Assembly (NCBI GenBank): GCA_012727545.1
Contig: JAAYHA010000163.1
Span: 1-7,114, forward strand
Direction: 5' to 3'
Source of the DNA: Synergistaceae bacterium
GTDB lineage: Bacteria; Synergistota; Synergistia; Synergistales; Synergistaceae
DNA length: 7,114 bases
Positions 1-7,013 of the stretch are shown piece after piece (the first letter of the stretch is position 1; the number at the start of each line of letters is the position of its first letter). A model generated the notes under the pieces. It saw only the letters and a list, made by a program, of their open reading frames with translations, searched no databases and was not told the DNA's origin. The translations under genes and the position numbers were made by a program.

Positions 1-1453
1 CTCCCATCACCCTGTTCCAGTCTTCAAGAGTCTTCATCTTTGCCCTGTTGACTTCAAGGATAACATCCCCGGGCTGAAGTCCAAGCCTTGCACCAAGGCT
101 TCCCCTCTCAACGTTTAGCACGATAAGCCCCTCATTTGATCGAAGTTTGAACTGCTTTTGAATTTCGTTGTCTATCACTGCAGCAGTTATCCCCATCTGC
201 TTTGATGTTTTTACTGTGCTTGAGGGTTCCTGTTTGGGCTTGCTGCCTGTTTTTTGATTTTCACCTTTGTCTATCTCACCAAGTATTACTTCTATTGTCC
301 TCTTTTTTCCATCCCTGAATATTTCAAATTCGACCTTGTCTCCGGCTAGCTTGTTTCTTACAGAAAAGACTACATCCTGGCTGTTTTTGACCGCTTTTCC
401 TGCTATAGATACTATCACGTCGCCTCTGCGAAGTCCGTACTTCTCTGCGGGTGAGCCGGGTTCGACGTTTGCAATTATCGACCCTTCCTTGACAGGTATC
501 TTGTAGGAGTCGACAAGCGCGGCCGTCAGCGGCTGCACAGTTACCCCCAGCCAGCCTCTCCTTACTTCCCCATGCTGGATAAGGTCGTCCATGATCTGCT
601 TGGCCATGTTGATCGGAACTGCAAACCCTATTCCCTGGGCATAAGGTACTATTGCAGTGTTTATACCGATGACCCTGCCACTTAGGTCAATAAGGGGGCC
701 TCCGCTGTTGCCTGGGTTGATAGCAGCGTCTGTCTGCATAAAACCCTGGAAGTTGACTCCAGGCGCCTGGAGGGTCCTGTTTTTGGCAGAGACTACACCC
801 GCTGTCACAGAGTTCTCAAAGCCCAGCGGATTGCCTATTGCAACCACCCATTCACCGACTTCTGTGGCATCCGAATCTCCGAGAAGAAGCACCGGGAGGT
901 CAGGAGCTTTGATCTGTATCACAGCGAGGTCGAAAGTGGGATCCTGCCCGATCTTTTTCGCATCAAAGGACCTTCCGTCCAAAAGCGTGACCTTGATCTT
1001 GTCCGCACCTTCGACAACATGGTTGTTTGTCAGGATGTAACCATCCTTGGTAACAATGAAGCCGGAGCCTTTGCCCCTCTGGGGAACGACCCTCTCCTGC
1101 ATCCCGCCTCCGTTAAAGAAATCCTCTCCAAAAAATTCCTCAAAGAATGGGTCCCTGCCGAAAGGATTACCCATTATTCTCTGTTTGACCATAGTCTCTG
1201 TGTCAATGTTAACAACGGCAGGAGAGCTTTTTTTAACTATCGAAACTATGGGATTGCCGTTGTAGATATCCTGTGCCTGAGCACCGGGAACAGTTGAAGC
1301 AACAACTCTGAGATCGGGATCTGACACACTTTTTACTGTGCTGTACTCAGATGCAATAAAAGTCCCAAAAGCTCCCCCGGCAAACATAATAGCACCGGCC
1401 GCAGCAGCTACACCAAATTTTTTTACGGCAGTTATAATTTTTTCTTTACTCAT
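1..1453 (-). CDS. htrA: DegP/HtrA-family periplasmic serine protease, 3' end cut off by window edge
   Basis: This is a Do-type trypsin-like serine endoprotease that degrades or refolds damaged envelope proteins; 484 codons are visible and no stop is reached. Residues about 8-33 form one hydrophobic segment after a Lys-rich start, so it is a signal peptide or membrane anchor; an AQA site at 58-60 could be a cleavage point. The catalytic triad is complete: His145 (in TNNHVVEG), Asp175 (in FDLAVIQI) and Ser250 (in NPGNSGGPL). A Phe/Glu-rich stretch at 97-113 matches the LA-loop region of DegP. PDZ1 spans about 300-392. A polar Lys/Gln/Ser linker (395-419) leads to PDZ2 from about 420, which is cut. 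Usual length is near 450-500, so little is missing. The ATG is preceded by GGAGGTG with 5 nt spacing. It is transcribed divergently from the phosphodiesterase gene. The family is certain; DegP versus DegQ/DegS-like naming is not. Confidence 0.96.
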   Translation of the reverse strand, partial: MSKEKIITAVKKFGVAAAAGAIMFAGGAFGTFIASEYSTVKSVSDPDLRVVASTVPGAQAQDIYNGNPIVSIVKKSSPAVVNIDTETMVKQRIMGNPFGRDPFFEEFFGEDFFNGGGMQERVVPQRGKGSGFIVTKDGYILTNNHVVEGADKIKVTLLDGRSFDAKKIGQDPTFDLAVIQIKAPDLPVLLLGDSDATEVGEWVVAIGNPLGFENSVTAGVVSAKNRTLQAPGVNFQGFMQTDAAINPGNSGGPLIDLSGRVIGINTAIVPYAQGIGFAVPINMAKQIMDDLIQHGEVRRGWLGVTVQPLTAALVDSYKIPVKEGSIIANVEPGSPAEKYGLRRGDVIVSIAGKAVKNSQDVVFSVRNKLAGDKVEFEIFRDGKKRTIEVILGEIDKGENQKTGSKPKQEPSSTVKTSKQMGITAAVIDNEIQKQFKLRSNEGLIVLNVERGSLGARLGLQPGDVILEVNRAKMKTLEDWNRVMG

Positions 1454-1458
1454 GAACA

Positions 1459-1465
1459 CACCTCC
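1459..1465 (-). promoter_or_regulatory. Shine-Dalgarno site of htrA
   Basis: On the minus strand the sequence GGAGGTG lies 5 nt before the ATG at 1453. This strong match to the 16S rRNA 3' end fixes the htrA start. Confidence 0.8.
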
Positions 1466-1500
1466 GCGTTCTTGATGATTGTTTTTCAAATACAAGTCTT

Positions 1501-1531
1501 ATTCTAGTTAATTTCAGTTAAATTACATCAA
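1501..1531 (-). promoter_or_regulatory. Possible promoter of htrA
   Basis: Read on the minus strand, TTGATG (1531-1526) and TAGAAT (1506-1501) resemble sigma-70 -35 and -10 boxes, but the 19 nt spacer is longer than the optimal 17. The surrounding 1500-1600 stretch is A/T rich. A stress sigma factor promoter is also possible, but no clear motif was recognised. Confidence 0.3.
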
Positions 1532-1604
1532 GTATATTACGTATGGTAAAGAGGGTGAAAAAACCTAAATCAACTTATTAAACTTTTCCAAATATCCGGT
1601 TCCG

Positions 1605-1633
1605 TTGTTCTTTGCGTCTTTGCCTGTTATAAT
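1605..1633 (+). promoter_or_regulatory. Candidate sigma-70 promoter of the EAL phosphodiesterase gene
   Basis: A perfect TATAAT (1628-1633) sits 17 nt downstream of TTGTTC (1605-1610), which shares the TTG half of the -35 consensus. Transcription would start near 1640, giving a leader of about 30 nt before the ATG at 1672. The perfect -10 and ideal spacing support it; the weak -35 leaves room for an activator. Confidence 0.5.
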
Positions 1634-1671
1634 ATTAAAGTAATACAATTCAACCACTGTGGAGCTTGTCT

Positions 1672-4308
1672 ATGAGGAAGATATTCAGATCTTATTTTCC
1701 CACCTCTTACACATTTTTTTTCTTAATAGCCTTTTTGGCTATTACATTTTTTGCCATTTTTGCTCTGCTTGGACACGTTAGGTCAATTTTTTTCTCCCAC
1801 GCAGACACTCAAAACCAATCAGTAGTTTCTATGGCTGCAAGCATGGTCAACGACCGTATAAACGCAAAACTCATCCAACTCCAGGCTCTGGCATATACCC
1901 CATCTTCACAAATAAATTTTTCCAGTAAGGAAAGCCTGATTTCAAGGCTTGAACAGTTAAGACCGGAAGCTGCAAAGATAGGTTATGACTTCATCCAACT
2001 CACAGACTCAGAGGGCAACACGGTAAGTACTAACGGGAAAAAAGTTGATATCGTTGAGACAGATCATTTTTATCGAGCTATTCGGGGCTTCACTGTCATA
2101 TCACAGGTAGTAAGCAATGATGTAACAAAATCACCCAGACTGTCGGGGGAAAGGATCGTCTTTTTAACCGTTCCCGTTTTTTCAGGGGCTGAAGTTATTG
2201 GTGTGCTTACCGCAGCCATCGATGTACAAAAATTTTTCATACTTCAAAATATAGATATTCCCTACAGCGGAACTTTCCTGTGCCTTATAGATAAAAACAA
2301 CAACGTTGTTGAGTATTCAGGAAGCTATCTTCGTGAGTTCGCACACCTTACGCGGAGCCTGAACTTTTTCAGTCCTCTCTCCTCCCTGGTGGGATCAGAC
2401 GAACTGAAGTTCCTCAAAGAAGAGCTTTCTTACCTCGCAGGGAATATGATAAAACATCACAGAAGCACAAAAGACGACAGGCTGATCTCTTTTGCTTCCC
2501 TTCCTCATTCAGATCAGTGGAAGCTTGTAGCCGTATCGTCAGAAGAGAGCATAAGATCCCAGCAAAACAGTATTATTATGAAAATCGGTGCTTTGATATT
2601 ATTAATAACTCTATTAATGACGTTAACAGCAATTTATCTTTACGTCATGAACTGGAAATATAAAAGGATCCGTGAACTTTCACACAGCACTATAGATAAG
2701 ACCGGATTCCATTTTTTCAAAATTTCATCAGATGGAAACATTGTGGATTTCGAAGAGGACTTTGCATCGTTTCTGGGCATATCCCCTGAAAAATCTGTTT
2801 TTAACCTTAAAGAACTGATGGATGAAAGACAAACGATATTCCCGACGAAGATCGAAAAGGATTCCTCATTAAAATTCTCTCTTCGCAACAGCAGCAGCGA
2901 AAAGACTTTTCTTCTTGTCCAGATAATAGGGAATAACGAGAAGGGCTTCTTCCCGGCTTTTGCGATCGATATTACAAAGGATGAGCTTCTCCAGGAAAAA
3001 GTCAGAAATCTTGCTTACACAGACATGACTACCAATGTCCCCAACAGGGAGAGCTTCACCCTCAAGGTCGAGAGCCTTAATCAAAAATGCCTCTCAAAAA
3101 GCTTTAAAAGCGGTTTGCTCTTCATTGACATAAACGACAGCCATAAAATAATGGAAATTTTCGGACACAGACTATTCCAAAAAATGCTTCGTGAAACAGC
3201 AGAAAGACTTACGTCAGTTTCTGCCAAAGCCGAAAGCAGCATCTATAACCTTGACAGTGATGATTTTGTTATAGTTATCGATGACTATGACAATATCGAT
3301 CAGATCCTTGATATTGCGCGAGAGGTCAACAAAATGTTCCTTGATCCCTTCATGCTTGGAGATGGCCCCTTTGAAGTCAGCTGCAGGATAGGGATCGTAT
3401 CCTGCCCTGAATACCAAAGAAGGACACCGATCACCCCCAGTGACATGATCAGATACGGTGAAATAACTTTGAGGCTTGCAAAATCCAACAACGACCTCTT
3501 TATTCTGGATAAAGAGTCGTATCTGGCAGTCATCAAAGAGTTAGACATGGAGATGGACCTGCAGAATTCGATAAGGGATGAGGAACTGGAACTTCTTTAT
3601 CAGCCCATATATTCTTTCGGATCAAACAGGATAATAGCTGTAGAAGCCCTCCTCTCATGGAAAAGCAAAAAACATGGAGCTGTGTCGCCCTCCGTTTTCA
3701 TACCGCTGGCCGAAAGGAGCGGTTTTATAAATAAACTTGGCGACTTTGTAATAGATACATCCTTTAAGTTTGCATCAACGTTAAAAGATAAGAATATTTT
3801 TGTTAATTTTAACGTTTCAACAGTACAGTTTTATCAAATGGATTTTGCAGAAAAGCTTGCAGCCAGGTTAGAGTATCATGATCTTCCGCCTCAGAGCGTA
3901 GGCCTCGAAATAACAGAATCCTGTTTGTGCAAGGATATTGCAGAGTTAATTGAAAAACTTAGCATGGTAAGAAAATGTGGCATAGCGGTCTCGATCGACG
4001 ATTTCGGAACAGGTTACTGCTCTCTCTCATACCTGAAAGATCTCCCTGTCGACTATCTGAAAATAGATAGAAGTTTTATCATGGGGATCGAAACTTCGGA
4101 TAAACAGGTCAAACTATTAAAAGGAATAACCAATTTGGCAAAATCCCTCGGAGTAGAGATAGTTGCCGAAGGAATCGAAACAAAAGAGCAGCTTGAGGCT
4201 GTTATAGGATGCGGATGCAGTAACATTCAGGGATTCTATATTTCCAAGCCGATGAATGAAACAAATACTTTTAAATTTATTAGTTCTTACACTGGCCCCG
4301 GAAAATAA
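1672..4308 (+). CDS. Membrane-bound c-di-GMP phosphodiesterase: dCache-like sensor, PAS-like, degenerate GGDEF, EAL
   Basis: This 878-residue protein probably hydrolyses cyclic di-GMP to pGpG in the cytoplasm under control of an extracytoplasmic signal. Transmembrane helices at about 14-35 and 303-326 flank a sensor of roughly 260 residues with dCache-like features (YDFIQLTDSEG near 105, DHFYRAI near 131). A PAS-like region covers about 343-436. The GGDEF domain begins near LAYTDMTTNVPNR (447-459), but its signature is DSDDF (528-532) and no RxxD inhibitory site precedes it, so it should not make c-di-GMP. The EAL domain looks active: EAL at 658-660, NFNVS at 712-716, LEITES at 745-750, DDFGTGY at 776-782, KIDRSF at 797-802, AEGIE at 832-836 and QGF at 853-855. 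ATG 1672 is chosen because GGAG (1661-1664) lies 7 nt before it; the in-frame TTG at 1666 is too close. It stands alone between a promoter and a terminator. Its base composition is visibly more A/T rich than the cluster to its right. The signal sensed is unknown. Confidence 0.94.
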   Translation: MRKIFRSYFPTSYTFFFLIAFLAITFFAIFALLGHVRSIFFSHADTQNQSVVSMAASMVNDRINAKLIQLQALAYTPSSQINFSSKESLISRLEQLRPEAAKIGYDFIQLTDSEGNTVSTNGKKVDIVETDHFYRAIRGFTVISQVVSNDVTKSPRLSGERIVFLTVPVFSGAEVIGVLTAAIDVQKFFILQNIDIPYSGTFLCLIDKNNNVVEYSGSYLREFAHLTRSLNFFSPLSSLVGSDELKFLKEELSYLAGNMIKHHRSTKDDRLISFASLPHSDQWKLVAVSSEESIRSQQNSIIMKIGALILLITLLMTLTAIYLYVMNWKYKRIRELSHSTIDKTGFHFFKISSDGNIVDFEEDFASFLGISPEKSVFNLKELMDERQTIFPTKIEKDSSLKFSLRNSSSEKTFLLVQIIGNNEKGFFPAFAIDITKDELLQEKVRNLAYTDMTTNVPNRESFTLKVESLNQKCLSKSFKSGLLFIDINDSHKIMEIFGHRLFQKMLRETAERLTSVSAKAESSIYNLDSDDFVIVIDDYDNIDQILDIAREVNKMFLDPFMLGDGPFEVSCRIGIVSCPEYQRRTPITPSDMIRYGEITLRLAKSNNDLFILDKESYLAVIKELDMEMDLQNSIRDEELELLYQPIYSFGSNRIIAVEALLSWKSKKHGAVSPSVFIPLAERSGFINKLGDFVIDTSFKFASTLKDKNIFVNFNVSTVQFYQMDFAEKLAARLEYHDLPPQSVGLEITESCLCKDIAELIEKLSMVRKCGIAVSIDDFGTGYCSLSYLKDLPVDYLKIDRSFIMGIETSDKQVKLLKGITNLAKSLGVEIVAEGIETKEQLEAVIGCGCSNIQGFYISKPMNETNTFKFISSYTGPGK

Positions 4309-4332
4309 TAACTGAAGCATAAGTTACAGCGA

Positions 4333-4380
4333 TATAAAAAAAGTGCGCAAGGCAGCAACGCCCGGCGCACTTTTATATTT
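4333..4380. terminator. Bidirectional rho-independent terminator between convergent genes
   Basis: GTGCGC (4343-4348) pairs with GCGCAC (4365-4370), and the flanking A run (4336-4342) pairs partly with TTTT (4371-4374), giving a stem of about 10 bp. Inside the 16 nt loop, GGC (4351-4353) can pair with GCC (4360-4362). The plus transcript ends in TTTTATATTT and the minus transcript in seven U residues, so it can stop both the phosphodiesterase gene and the jag operon. Confidence 0.9.
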
Positions 4381-4392
4381 AAAATTAAAAAT

Positions 4393-4410
4393 GATAAGGG
4401 TATCCTTATC
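4393..4410 (-). terminator. Short hairpin at the end of jag, possible first terminator of the operon
   Basis: GATAAGG (4393-4399) and CCTTATC (4404-4410) form a perfect 7-bp stem with a 4-nt loop. The jag stop codon lies inside the arm at 4406-4408. On the minus strand the hairpin is followed by ATTTTTAATTTT, a moderate U-rich tract. The stem is A/T rich, so it is probably weaker than the adjacent terminator. Confidence 0.45.
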
Positions 4411-5092
4411 TGTTGCGAGTGCTCTTTTTTCTTCCCCTCTCGGGACGTGATACGGGACAGACAAGTACTCTCCTTGAAGGTTCCTCACCTATAGACCTTG
4501 TCTCTACCTCTTTGTTGTCCCTTAGAGCCAGATGAACTATTCGCCGCTCCCAACTGGACATTGGTTCAAGGCTTACCGGAGTTCCCTTGCGAAGTGCTTC
4601 TCTGGCTATCGACTCTGCAAGGCGGGACAATGTCTGCTCCCTTCGCTGACGGTAGCCACCGCAGTCAAAGCGGACCCTGCGGGTCGACATGTCATCATGA
4701 CAGGCAAGGTTTGTAAGGTATTCCAAAGCTTTCAGGGTCTCACCGTAACGCCCGATAACAACTCCGACATCTTCTCCCACAAGGTTGATCATTCCGTCTT
4801 CGTTCAATTCGGGTATCAGGTCAAGGTCCATCTTGTCAAGGACCTCGTTTACGAAGTGGCATGATTTTATGAAAGACGCTGGGGCAATCGGCCTTACCTC
4901 AACTTTATATGAACTCCCGAGGAAACCGAAAAGTTTTTTATCTTCGGAAATTATCTTGGCTTCAACGTCGTCCGGCCTGATCCCCCAAAGTTCCGCCGCT
5001 TTTTCGCGTGCCTCTTCAACAGAGACACAATCGAGGACCAGGGATTCTATTTCAGGCATCGGGCATTTTTCTTCCATATCCCTGTCCATCAT
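4406..5092 (-). CDS. jag: Jag/KhpB (EloR-type) RNA-binding protein with Jag-N, KH and R3H domains
   Basis: This 228-residue protein belongs to the SpoIIIJ-associated Jag family (KhpB, EloR), cytoplasmic RNA-binding proteins that in Gram-positives act with KhpA and influence cell elongation and division. The Jag-N domain spans about 14-68 and includes the typical KKLFGFLG segment (52-59). The KH domain (about 77-142) carries its GxxG loop as GRYG (114-117). The R3H domain (about 145-212) has the RxxxH core at Arg183-His187 within SSWERRIVHLAL. The C-terminal tail (216-228) is strongly basic. AGGGG lies 6-7 nt before the first ATG; a second ATG one codon later, or Met6, could also serve. It follows yidC by 36 nt in the same operon, the usual partner, and is the last gene before the terminators. 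Jag has been linked to YidC membrane insertion by context only. Confidence 0.95.
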   Translation of the reverse strand: MMDRDMEEKCPMPEIESLVLDCVSVEEAREKAAELWGIRPDDVEAKIISEDKKLFGFLGSSYKVEVRPIAPASFIKSCHFVNEVLDKMDLDLIPELNEDGMINLVGEDVGVVIGRYGETLKALEYLTNLACHDDMSTRRVRFDCGGYRQRREQTLSRLAESIAREALRKGTPVSLEPMSSWERRIVHLALRDNKEVETRSIGEEPSRRVLVCPVSRPERGRKKSTRNR

Positions 5093-5128
5093 ACATTCCC
5101 CTTGCTGACTCTGACAAAAGACTGGATC

Positions 5129-5986
5129 TTATTCATCGTCATCATCTTCTTCATAGTCGTCGTCCTCGTATTCATCGTCATCATCTTCTGCTGTTGAAGA
5201 TGTTGGCTTATTTTTATGGAGAGCCGGCTTGACCTGAAGTTCCTGTTTTGTTTTGGACATTACAAAATACTGCTGGACGACCCCCATAAGGGAGGAAAGT
5301 CCCCAGTAAAGCATTACTCCCCCCGGCATCGAAAGACATATAAACGCCATAAAGAATGGCATTATAGTATTCATCATTGCCATCTGAGGGTTTGTCCCGG
5401 AAGAGAGCTTCTGCTGTGCCCATGTGAGGAAGGAAATGCCGATCAGCAGGATGAGGTTTCCAATATATAGTCCTGCATTCGACAGTCCCGCCGGATTTTT
5501 GAGAATACCTGTCAGTACGGACATGACTCCGTAGTTTCCGGTAGGATCGGCAGCTACACCAACTGCCTGGGCCAACCCAGCCGTGGTTGATGACCCCAGG
5601 ATTATCCCCAGAAAGGAAGTTCCTGCAAAATCATAAGTCCTCAGAACATTGAAGAGAAGAATGAGGATCGGAAGCTGAACAAGGAGCGGGAGACATCCTG
5701 CCGCCGGGTTAACTTTATTCTCCTTATAGAGACGCATCGTTTCCTGGTTGAGTTTCTCTTTATCGTTTGCATATTTTTCCTGCAGCACCTTAAGCCTAGG
5801 CTGTATCTTCTGCATCTGCTGCATGCTAGTCATCTGTTTCTGATTAAGGGGATAGAGGACTATCCTTACTGCTACGGTCAAAAGCACTATTGCCAGACCA
5901 AAAGAGTTTGTGAGGCCATAAAAAAATTCAAGGATCATCAGAAGCAGTTCACTTGCTCCATTCCATATCGCGCCCAAAACTTTCAC
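5129..5986 (-). CDS. yidC: YidC/Oxa1/SpoIIIJ-family membrane protein insertase with acidic C-terminal tail
   Basis: YidC inserts and folds inner-membrane proteins alone or with SecYEG. This 285-residue form has only the conserved transmembrane core, without the large periplasmic domain of proteobacterial YidC, and no lipobox. Helices lie at about 13-45, 97-118, 153-163 (weak), 172-190 and 205-240. Arg41 in the first core helix (TVAVRIVLYPL) is the positive groove residue needed for Sec-independent insertion. The cytoplasmic hairpin covers about 48-95, and NPAAGCLP at 93-100 is a family hallmark. Residues 268-285 are almost all Asp and Glu, which is unusual because Gram-positive YidC tails are commonly basic. 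The start is GTG, overlapping the yidD stop as GTGA, with AAAGG 4 nt upstream, so translation is probably coupled. jag follows 36 nt after the stop. Confidence 0.96.
   Translation of the reverse strand: MKVLGAIWNGASELLLMILEFFYGLTNSFGLAIVLLTVAVRIVLYPLNQKQMTSMQQMQKIQPRLKVLQEKYANDKEKLNQETMRLYKENKVNPAAGCLPLLVQLPILILLFNVLRTYDFAGTSFLGIILGSSTTAGLAQAVGVAADPTGNYGVMSVLTGILKNPAGLSNAGLYIGNLILLIGISFLTWAQQKLSSGTNPQMAMMNTIMPFFMAFICLSMPGGVMLYWGLSSLMGVVQQYFVMSKTKQELQVKPALHKNKPTSSTAEDDDDEYEDDDYEEDDDDE
5133..5200 (-). repeat. Low-complexity GAT/GAC/GAA tract coding the YidC acidic tail
   Basis: The plus strand shows clustered tcatcg, tcatcatct and cgtcgtc units, which on the coding strand are runs of GAT, GAC and GAA codons. 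They are imperfect triplet repeats in frame with yidC, so length changes by whole triplets would alter the acidic tail without a frameshift. It is coding sequence, not a separate element. Confidence 0.6.
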
Positions 5987-6270
5987 CTAACCTTTCGAAG
6001 TCCTTTAAAAAACTTTCCCATCCAGATCCGTGTATCTACTTCTTTCTGCCCGGGAACAGGGTCATATCCCCCCGGATTCCACGGACCGCAGCGCAGTATC
6101 CTGCGCAAGCCAAGCTCTGCTCCGCAAAAAAGACCGTATTTCTCAACCGCTTCAGCTGTGTATTCGGAGCAATTTGGAATGAAGCGGCATTTTCCTCCTC
6201 CCAGTACCGGAGAGATCACCGTCTGGTAGAACCTGATAAAAAACAGTCCCACCAGTGAAGTCAGTCGCAC
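5983..6270 (-). CDS. yidD: YidD membrane protein insertion efficiency factor
   Basis: YidD is a small membrane-associated protein that improves insertion of YidC substrates. The frame encodes the family signature almost intact: IRFYQTVISP, then GKCRFIPNCSEY, with conserved cysteines, EAVEKYG, and LRRILRCGPWNPGG, followed by YDPVP. An amphipathic N-terminal segment (LVGLFFIRFYQTVISP) likely binds the membrane. The open frame extends upstream to 6417, but that part lies inside rnpA in another frame and lacks YidD similarity. The chosen start is GTG at 6270, with AAGGA (6285-6281) 10 nt upstream, giving 95 residues against a usual 70-90. A second GTG at 6252 has no visible ribosome site. It overlaps the end of rnpA by 10 nt and the yidC start by 4 nt, typical of coupled translation in this operon. 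Confidence 0.93.
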   Translation of the reverse strand: MRLTSLVGLFFIRFYQTVISPVLGGGKCRFIPNCSEYTAEAVEKYGLFCGAELGLRRILRCGPWNPGGYDPVPGQKEVDTRIWMGKFFKGLRKVR

Positions 6271-6662
6271 GGTTTGCCATCCTTGTCTAAATCCCAGTCG
6301 GGGCCCGGCCAGTCGGGTCTCATGAGGCCTCTTCTCTTGAGTGAACGTGCTATGTCTCTGTAGAGATCTTTTGAAGATTTTCCTAACCCGTTCTCTCTGA
6401 GTGAGGCTACTATCCATACTTCATCATTGATCCATGGCAATAGCCTTCTGAATGACTCTCTCATGGTTCTCCGCCCCCTGGAACGTTTGGCAGCGTTCGC
6501 TATTTTTCGTCCTACAGTCACACCTATCTGTGTAGGCCCATCGGCTCGTTCAACAAACAACAACCGCACCAGCTCGCCTGTTTCACGACGCCCGGTGCGG
6601 AATACAAGGTCGAACTGCCACCCGTGCTTGAGCCTGACAGCTGACGAAAAGCCGAAATTCAC
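6261..6662 (-). CDS. rnpA: RNase P protein component (C5 protein)
   Basis: RnpA binds the RNase P RNA and helps it remove the 5' leader of pre-tRNAs. The 133-residue product has the expected start (LKHGWQFDLVFRTGRR), the beta strand IGVTVGRK (46-53) and the RNR-motif helix (59-73). In that helix the usual Arg-Asn-Arg reads Arg60-Ser61-Arg62, followed by GRRTMRESFRRL. The C-terminal end (114-133) is a Pro/Asp/Trp-rich tail beyond the core. The start is GTG, 6 nt after the rpmH stop and in the same frame as rpmH; the rpmH stop is the only in-frame stop before it, and no strong Shine-Dalgarno sequence is seen. Translation is therefore probably coupled to rpmH. Its position between rpmH and yidD is the standard bacterial order. 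Confidence 0.95.
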   Translation of the reverse strand: MNFGFSSAVRLKHGWQFDLVFRTGRRETGELVRLLFVERADGPTQIGVTVGRKIANAAKRSRGRRTMRESFRRLLPWINDEVWIVASLRENGLGKSSKDLYRDIARSLKRRGLMRPDWPGPDWDLDKDGKPCD

Positions 6663-6668
6663 GGCTGA

Positions 6669-6803
6669 TTAGACAGCAAGACGCGCTCTACCCTTACGGC
6701 GACGATTCCTCAAAATGCGGCGTCCGCTTGGGGAGGCAGAACGTACGAGAAAGCCCATTGAACGCTTTCGTCTGGTGTTATGCGGCTGAAATGTTCGTTT
6801 CAC
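6669..6803 (-). CDS. rpmH: 50S ribosomal protein bL34
   Basis: This 44-residue, highly basic protein of the large ribosomal subunit matches the bL34 family from end to end: KRTFQPHNTRRKRS, then GFLVRS, SGRRILRNRRRKGR and ARLAV at the end. It is too short for common open-frame cut-offs and uses a GTG start. AGGAGGT (6817-6811) lies 7 nt before that GTG, a near-perfect ribosome binding site that fixes the start. It is the first gene of the cluster; rnpA begins 6 nt after its stop. The intact length equals the usual 44-46 residues. Confidence 0.97.
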   Translation of the reverse strand: MKRTFQPHNTRRKRSMGFLVRSASPSGRRILRNRRRKGRARLAV

Positions 6804-6810
6804 AGACTAC

Positions 6811-6817
6811 ACCTCCT
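6811..6817 (-). promoter_or_regulatory. Shine-Dalgarno site of rpmH
   Basis: AGGAGGT on the minus strand, 7 nt before the GTG start at 6803. It decides the non-ATG start and suggests strong translation. Confidence 0.85.
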
Positions 6818-6864
6818 GTGGTTCATTTTCACATGACCTTAATTGTCTTATAAGCAACCTAGTA

Positions 6865-6893
6865 AATATAACATACACTTCTCTATGGAGCAA
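6865..6893 (-). promoter_or_regulatory. Candidate sigma-70 promoter of the rpmH-jag operon
   Basis: On the minus strand TTGCTC (6893-6888) and TATATT (6870-6865) are separated by exactly 17 nt, and a TG one base before the -10 box makes it an extended -10. Transcription would begin near 6858, leaving a leader of about 55 nt before rpmH. The -35 box matches only its TTG half. Confidence 0.5.
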
Positions 6894-6966
6894 GGAAAAT
6901 TATATCTCATTCATTATATATTTTTTGAACATTAAATCTGATTTTAGAGTAAAATAGATTGTGCTG

Positions 6967-6996
6967 TTGCAGAAAATGCCCCATATGTGCTAATAT
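6967..6996 (+). promoter_or_regulatory. Possible promoter of rpsT
   Basis: TTGCAG (6967-6972) and TAATAT (6991-6996) are 18 nt apart, with TGC directly before the -10 box as an extended -10 element. An alternative pair, TTGAAC (6925-6930) and TAAAAT (6950-6955), has better boxes but a 19 nt spacer. Either would give a short rpsT leader. No ORF, DnaA-box cluster or tRNA is visible in 6804-7028. Confidence 0.35.
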
Positions 6997-7013
6997 ATCC
7001 GCTGTCTTTTGTG

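Noticed and set aside
657..1040. A 127-codon open frame on the plus strand opposite htrA, with neighbours at 267-506 and 1019-1297
   Set aside because: It is antisense to a well-conserved protease coding region with its full catalytic triad. Its product is low-complexity and resembles no family, and no ribosome site precedes it.
1666..1671. TTG start two codons before the ATG of the phosphodiesterase
   Set aside because: The GGAG site ends only 1 nt before this TTG, too close for initiation, but is well placed for ATG 1672.
2640..3548. Minus-strand open frames inside the phosphodiesterase gene
   Set aside because: They are antisense to PAS and GGDEF coding sequence, lack ribosome sites and show no domain.
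4498..5232. Plus-strand open frames opposite jag and the end of yidC
   Set aside because: They overlap strongly conserved minus-strand genes and their translations have no recognisable domain.
6271..6417. Longer yidD form starting at 6417 (144 residues)
   Set aside because: The extra 49 residues lie inside rnpA in another frame, have no YidD similarity, and exceed the usual family length. GTG 6270 has a ribosome site and removes this long overlap.
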